This document shows positions 48,618 through 52,783 of a DNA stretch of 52,783 nt, piece by piece (positions within the stretch are counted from its first letter, which is position 1; each line of letters starts with the position of its first letter). A program made the position numbers and the translations under genes. Source of the stretch: Sphaerospermopsis kisseleviana NIES-73 (GTDB taxonomy: Bacteria; Cyanobacteriota; Cyanobacteriia; Cyanobacteriales; Nostocaceae); assembly GCF_002368075.1 (NCBI RefSeq), contig NZ_AP018314.1:3824717-3877499 (forward strand), in the 5' to 3' direction. Below the pieces are notes generated by a model that was not told where the DNA came from, did no database searches, and saw nothing but the letters and a program-made list of their open reading frames with translations.

Positions 48618-50190
48618 AAGAACAAGGGACAAGTTAAAATACTTGCTTCCTTACCTGGTAGCTTTAACTAGTGGGGCATTGATGGGGGTGACAGTCGCCC
48701 CTGTCGGTGCTTGGTTTTTGGCTTGGGTTGCCCTTGCACCCCTTTGGGTGATAGTTGTTAAATATACAACAGAAAAAAATCCCCCTGTCCGCCGCACCCT
48801 GCCCCCTGCCTTTATTTGGGCGATCGCCTATCATGGAATAGCCCTATCATGGATCACAGGTATTCACCCCATGAAATGGTTAGGTGTACCCTGGTGGCCA
48901 AGTTTATTTATTACCATCTTTTGCTGGTCATTTATTAGCCTGTGGGGAGGTTTGTTAGTCTCTCTTTGGGCGTTTTTGATGGTGCGGTTAGATAAGCAAC
49001 AGTCTTGGTTAAGAGTGTTAATTGGTACAGCTTTATGGTGTGGTTTGGAAAGTTTGTGGAGTTCTGGATCTTTGTGGTGGAGTTCTTTATCTTACACTCA
49101 GTCACCGCATAATTTGGTAATTTTGCATTTGGGGCAATTTTCTGGACCGAATACGGTAACGGCGGTTATTGTGGCGGTTAATGGGTTGGTTGCGGAGTCT
49201 TGGATTTATTTTTGCACGCAGAGACGCAGAGACGCAGAGGAGAAAAAGAGTTTAAGGAAGGGGTTTTTTAATTGTTATTTGGTTTGTGCTGTTTTACTGT
49301 TAATTATCTCCCATGTTTTAGGCTTTGTTCTTTATTCTCAACCTTTGAATAATCATGAAAATTCAGGTTTAAAAATAGGTATTGTTCAAGGTAATATTCC
49401 TAATGAAATTAAGTTGCTTCCTCAAGGATTTAGACGAGCAATTACAAACTATACTAATGGATATTTAACATTAGTAAATCAAGGTGTTGATGGGGTGTTA
49501 ACTCCTGAAGGTGCTTTACCTTTATATGAACGTAATTTTCAAAATACTCCTTTGTTAGATGCGGTGAAGGATAAAGGGGTTGTAGTTTGGATCGGTGGTT
49601 TTGGGCAAAGGGGGAGAAGTTATACTAATAGTTTATTTGGGGTAAATGGTAAAGGGGAAGTTACTAGTAGATATGATAAGTCAAAGCTTGTACCTTTGGG
49701 GGAATTTGTTCCTTTTGAAGAAGTTATTGGGGCGTTAGTTCAACGGTTATCTCCTTTGGATGAACATCAAGTACATGGGGCAAAAAATCAAGTTTTTGAT
49801 ACTCCTTTGGGGCGGGTTATTGTGGGTATTTGTTATGAGTCTGCTTTTTCGGAAATCTTTAGATATCAGGCTGTTAATGGTGGGGAATTTATTTTGAGTT
49901 CTTCTAATGATGCCCATTATACGGCAGCAATGGCAGATCAACATCATGCCCAGGATATCATGCGAGCAATTGAAACTGATCGATGGGCTGTGAGGGCAAC
50001 AAATACCGGTTATTCTGCTTTTGTCGATCCGCATGGGAGAACTTTGTGGAAATCAGGGTATAATATTTATGAAACCCACTCTGAAACTATTTATACTCGG
50101 AAAACTCAGACTTTATACGTGCGTTGGGGTGATTGGTTGATGCCTTTGTTGTTGGTTTTGGGGTTTTTGGGGTGGTTTATGACTAAATAG
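48589..50190 (+). CDS. lnt: Apolipoprotein N-acyltransferase
   Basis: A 533-residue inner-membrane enzyme that N-acylates lipoproteins after signal cleavage. Several hydrophobic segments fill the N-terminal half, up to about residue 245. The nitrilase-like domain follows, with the catalytic Glu in TPEGALPL, Lys in [16 protein letters not shown] and Cys in GICYES. The last membrane helix is near the C terminus ([16 protein letters not shown]). The start is uncertain: ATGs at 48589 and 48598 both overlap gyrA. A repeat-derived basic stretch, [17 protein letters not shown], is inserted after a membrane segment. gyrA and lnt are likely co-transcribed. Confidence 0.93.
   Translation: MLEMVKILSKRTRDKLKYLLPYLVALTSGALMGVTVAPVGAWFLAWVALAPLWVIVVKYTTEKNPPVRRTLPPAFIWAIAYHGIALSWITGIHPMKWLGVPWWPSLFITIFCWSFISLWGGLLVSLWAFLMVRLDKQQSWLRVLIGTALWCGLESLWSSGSLWWSSLSYTQSPHNLVILHLGQFSGPNTVTAVIVAVNGLVAESWIYFCTQRRRDAEEKKSLRKGFFNCYLVCAVLLLIISHVLGFVLYSQPLNNHENSGLKIGIVQGNIPNEIKLLPQGFRRAITNYTNGYLTLVNQGVDGVLTPEGALPLYERNFQNTPLLDAVKDKGVVVWIGGFGQRGRSYTNSLFGVNGKGEVTSRYDKSKLVPLGEFVPFEEVIGALVQRLSPLDEHQVHGAKNQVFDTPLGRVIVGICYESAFSEIFRYQAVNGGEFILSSSNDAHYTAAMADQHHAQDIMRAIETDRWAVRATNTGYSAFVDPHGRTLWKSGYNIYETHSETIYTRKTQTLYVRWGDWLMPLLLVLGFLGWFMTK
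49214..49243 (+). repeat. ACGCAGAG repeat inside lnt
   Basis: ACGCAGAGACGCAGAGACGC runs in frame through lnt and encodes the basic QRRRDAEE loop. The same word family occurs at 19336-19366 and 30900-30928 outside genes. Confidence 0.85.
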
Positions 50191-50262
50191 CCGGGAATTT
50201 TGGTAAGTAGGACTTGCTGGATATAAGATATCCTTATTTGACAAGTAGCTATTTTGTAACAC

Positions 50263-50286
50263 ATACTTTTAAAGTATCCTTTTTTT
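50263..50286 (+). terminator. Weak terminator after lnt
   Basis: ATACTTT and AAAGTAT form an AT-only hairpin (50263-50277), followed by CC and seven T. The GC-free stem makes termination doubtful, though the position fits. Confidence 0.35.
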
Positions 50287-50305
50287 AAATTAAAGAGTTG
50301 TCACC

Positions 50306-50659
50306 ATGCAACTGAAAACCTTTTTGACCAGTGTTGCCGTAACCGCTTTGGTTATTCCCAGTGTATTAGCAAATACATCAAAAGTTTTGGCTGAAGACAT
50401 TACCATTCTGTTAGAAAATAAAACAAGGGCAAATATGACAGAATTTTACGCTTCTCCTAGTGGGGTTAAAAATTGGGAAAACGATATTTTAGGTGATGAT
50501 GTTTTACGATCTGGAAAGGTGATAGAAATTAATTTCAATGACGAGCGCACAACTTGTATCTATGACTTTCTAGCCAAATTTGCTGATGGTGGTGTAGTGG
50601 AAAAATATGATATCAATATTTGTAAATTGGAAGGTGGTAGTTACGAATTTTATGATTAA
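50306..50659 (+). CDS. Small secreted protein
   Basis: A 117-residue protein with a signal peptide MQLKTFLTSVAVTALVIPSV ending near VLAED. The mature part has TEFYASPSGVKNWENDILGD, an FNDERTTCIYDFLAKF segment and two cysteines (CIYD and NICKLE) that could form a disulfide in the periplasm. I recall similar secreted proteins in cyanobacteria and proteobacteria, but without a proven role. A complete single gene with start ATG at 50306. Confidence 0.8.
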   Translation: MQLKTFLTSVAVTALVIPSVLANTSKVLAEDITILLENKTRANMTEFYASPSGVKNWENDILGDDVLRSGKVIEINFNDERTTCIYDFLAKFADGGVVEKYDINICKLEGGSYEFYD

Positions 50660-50720
50660 GTTTAATACTTATCATGTCTGCCTAGTCTGCTAACCACCAG
50701 TCACCAATCAGCAGTCCTAT

Positions 50721-51659
50721 TTACTGATGAATCTGCGTTGCTTTGAGCATATGATAGGTAATAATCAACTGTGTCAAAGCTAGGGGGTAACTTTGCAATG
50801 TTTCCCCTGTTGTGCCAGCGATTTTACCAAGTTCAGGATTGATTTCGCGATCGCAAATATTCTTTAAATAAGGCAGATCATTACACATGATATGCTCTAT
50901 CTTATTCACCTGTTCCAAGGTAGCGTGTCCATCAACTTCCAACACATCCACCGGTTTACCCATATCCCTACCTAGTCCCAAACGCACCGCTGATTCAGAA
51001 TCATCATCATCTGGGTGAATAATCTGAGTAAAATCAGGATGGGGAATAGTTGGACGCAGTACCAAACGTACATTTAGATGTCCATTGCTTTCATCCTCAT
51101 TTTCATTGGTAGGATAGAAACTCACCACAATATCAGACCATTGACGTTGGGGACGAATAAACGCTTCTGAGTCAGGTTCTCGTTTTTCTAACTCTGCTAA
51201 TACTTGTTCTTCACTATAACCGCGTTTTTCTGTATCCCGTTTAACCTTCCATTTTGCCCGTAGTGATTCAGGAGGAGCAAGATAAACCTTAACATCATAA
51301 GCATCACGAGCACCACGGGTAGAGTAACCAAGTAGACCTTCAATAATGACAAACTTATTCGGTTTAATGTACTGTGGAGGCTCAAATTTACCCGTTTTGT
51401 GGCTATAAACAGGCTTTAGAATTGTTTGTCCTGTCCGTAGTAGCGATAAATGCTGCTGCATAATATCTAAGTAATTACAGTCAGGATGCAAGGCTGTAAT
51501 ACCGATTTCCGCCCGTTGTTGACGATCATAACGGTGGTAATCATCGGTACAGATGAGTGTAACATTTTCCGGTCCAAGTACCTGAGCAATACCCCTAGTT
51601 AGGGTAGTCTTTCCTGCTGCGCTATCACCAACAATACCAAGAATGATTGGACGACTCAT
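50721..51659 (-). CDS. Phosphoribulokinase-like protein
   Basis: A 312-residue member of the PRK/uridine kinase family. The P-loop is GDSAAGKTTL (residues 11-20), followed by CTDDYHRYDRQQRAEIGITALHPDCNYLDIM with the PRK-type DDYH, and later KPVYSHKTG and VIIEGLLGY. The canonical cyanobacterial enzyme has a regulatory Cys inside the P-loop (GDSGCGKST); here that position is Ala (A14-A15), although the second regulatory Cys is kept (C37). It is also shorter. It is therefore probably a paralogue that is not controlled by the thioredoxin/CP12 disulfide, or a kinase of another sugar phosphate. The canonical prk is not in this window. Confidence 0.85.
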   Translation of the reverse strand: MSRPIILGIVGDSAAGKTTLTRGIAQVLGPENVTLICTDDYHRYDRQQRAEIGITALHPDCNYLDIMQQHLSLLRTGQTILKPVYSHKTGKFEPPQYIKPNKFVIIEGLLGYSTRGARDAYDVKVYLAPPESLRAKWKVKRDTEKRGYSEEQVLAELEKREPDSEAFIRPQRQWSDIVVSFYPTNENEDESNGHLNVRLVLRPTIPHPDFTQIIHPDDDDSESAVRLGLGRDMGKPVDVLEVDGHATLEQVNKIEHIMCNDLPYLKNICDREINPELGKIAGTTGETLQSYPLALTQLIITYHMLKATQIHQ

Positions 51660-52104
51660 CTTACCCCCTTGAATACAAGCTGGTTACTTAATGCTGGTTA
51701 CTTAATAATGTTTCTGGAGAACATTTTTAGTTAGTTTATTCATTCTAGTGGTAAATTAGTTAAAAAATTCCAGCTTTCTCTTTTCTCGCAACATCTCTCA
51801 ACATAATCATGCTCTTATCCTGATTCAAAAACTGTAAAATTCGCATTGATACCTAAAAATTACATCTGATATAATAGAATTGATATCAATAACAATACCT
51901 TCGCCAAAATCAAAAATATCTTAATTTGTAGGTTGGATTGAGGCACGTTCACGCAGTTTGCCGAAGGCATAACCCAACAAATACGTTGAGTTTACGTTGG
52001 GTTTAACTTCGTTCAACCCAACCTACGGAAAAATAGCAAAGGTATTGTAATAAAAAATACTGAATATACAGATATATTAGTTCAATAAATTTAGCATCAC
52101 AGTC
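51660..52104. other. Divergent spacer with palindromic repeat
   Basis: The spacer lies between the PRK-like gene and the methyltransferase gene. Near 51680-51710 are two GGTTACTTAAT words; the palindromic repeat at 51928-52026 fills the right side. No consensus promoter is clear. Confidence 0.5.
51928..52026. repeat. Palindromic repeat, GTAGGTTGGG family
   Basis: GTAGGTTGGATTGAGGCACG at the left faces TTCGTTCAACCCAACCTAC at the right, with inner GGCATAACCCAACA / CGTTGGGTTTAAC arms. The core in this copy is altered to GTTCACGCAGTTTGCC. Confidence 0.87.
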
Positions 52105-52767
52105 ATGGCAAAACAAACTATAGGCTTAGAACAGAACCTGTATGATTATTTACTTTCTGTTTCTGTACGTGAACCAGAAATTTTAACCCAACTACGTCAA
52201 GAAACCGCCCAGCTACCAATGTCCATAATGCAAATTTCCCCAGAACAGGGACAATTTATGGCATTGTTGGTTAAATTGATAGGAGCAAAAAAAACATTAG
52301 ATATAGGAGTATTTACAGGTTATAGTTCCTTAGTAGTAGCCTTGGCTTTACCAGCAGATGGTAAAATTATTGCCTGTGATGTCAGTGAAGAATATACCAG
52401 CATAGCTAGGCGATATTGGGAAAAAGCAGGAATAGCAGATAAAGTTGACTTGCATATTGCCCCAGCTTTGGAAACTTTGGATAACTTGTTAGCAGCAGGA
52501 GAAGCAGAAAGTTTTGATTTTGCCTTTATTGACGCTGATAAAGGAAACTATGAAAATTATTATGAGCGATCGCTGCAATTAATTCGACCCGGTGGACTAA
52601 TTGCCATTGATAATGTTTTATGGTCTGGGAAAGTAGCAGATCCAGAAATACAAGATAATCAAACTAAAAAAATTCGCGCCTTTAATCAAAAATTATATCA
52701 AGACTCAAGAATTACCTTGAGTTTAGTTCCCATAGCTGATGGTTTGACATTAGCAAAGAAAAATTGA
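52105..52767 (+). CDS. Class I SAM-dependent O-methyltransferase
   Basis: A 220-residue protein of the caffeoyl-CoA/catechol O-methyltransferase-like family (Methyltransf_3). Motif I is LDIGVFTGYSSLVVALALP, with the acidic end of the next strand at IIACDVSEEY; FDFAFIDADKGNY carries the metal-binding Asp of this family, and LIAIDNVLWSGKV follows. A divalent metal and a catechol-type substrate would be expected. The natural substrate in cyanobacteria is open. Complete with a TGA stop at 52765-52767. Confidence 0.92.
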   Translation: MAKQTIGLEQNLYDYLLSVSVREPEILTQLRQETAQLPMSIMQISPEQGQFMALLVKLIGAKKTLDIGVFTGYSSLVVALALPADGKIIACDVSEEYTSIARRYWEKAGIADKVDLHIAPALETLDNLLAAGEAESFDFAFIDADKGNYENYYERSLQLIRPGGLIAIDNVLWSGKVADPEIQDNQTKKIRAFNQKLYQDSRITLSLVPIADGLTLAKKN

Positions 52768-52783
52768 AAGATTGATGATTGGG

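Overview
This window is chromosomal DNA from a filamentous cyanobacterium, most likely order Nostocales. The evidence is a light-dependent protochlorophyllide reductase, an ARC6/Ftn2-type division protein, a phosphoribulokinase-like gene, a 16S-tRNA-Ile-tRNA-Ala-23S-5S operon of cyanobacterial type, many HIP1 octamers (GCGATCGC), and heptanucleotide tandem arrays (STRR type) in most spacers. Genus cannot be fixed without comparing the 16S gene.

Layout. 1-1950: a GxxExxY-family gene and a TumE-type toxin-antitoxin pair, both embedded in arrays of a TCCTG-rich repeat whose orientation flips around the genes. 1957-9250: single metabolic genes (RmlD-like SDR, secreted TPR protein, por, pentapeptide membrane protein, AhpD-like protein, quinone-oxidoreductase-like MDR, nadC) and an SDR remnant. 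9869-15186: a complete rrn operon with a clear promoter, boxA-like elements, heptamer arrays in both spacers and a terminator. 15613-23781: a deleted acetyltransferase gene, a WD40 protein, a small secreted protein, argS and the ARC6/Ftn2 homologue. 25015-29850: pdhA, an aldose-1-epimerase-like gene, tRNA-Lys, an orphan antitoxin-like gene and a kinase fused to a periplasmic-binding-type sensor. 30107-33889: two gene remnants, then three genes centred on a VWA/solute-binding protein. 34089-41020: NB-ARC ATPase, DUF1565/SLH protein, murF and a P-loop ATPase. 41147-43324: a TPR protein with twelve 102-bp coding repeats. 43678-52767: a small membrane protein, an HDAC-like deacetylase, an Rpn-like tail fragment, gyrA overlapping lnt, a secreted protein, a PRK paralogue and an O-methyltransferase.

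Three repeat systems recur. (a) TCCTG-rich arrays lie around the GxxExxY gene. (b) A roughly 208-bp MITE has 12-bp terminal inverted repeats and TAAAT target duplications. One copy sits exactly over the stop codons of two convergent genes, another carries a nested palindromic repeat, and a paralogous unfilled site for that copy is present in this same window. (c) Two palindromic families share a small GTTCGCGAAGCGTGC core.

The best candidates for undescribed biology are the GxxExxY gene with its own repeats, the adjacent ATPase/TPR gene pair at 39689-43324, the kinase-binding-protein fusion, and the VWA/solute-binding cluster. The window also records decay: an acetyltransferase, a symporter, a secreted TPR gene, an SDR and an Rpn nuclease are broken.
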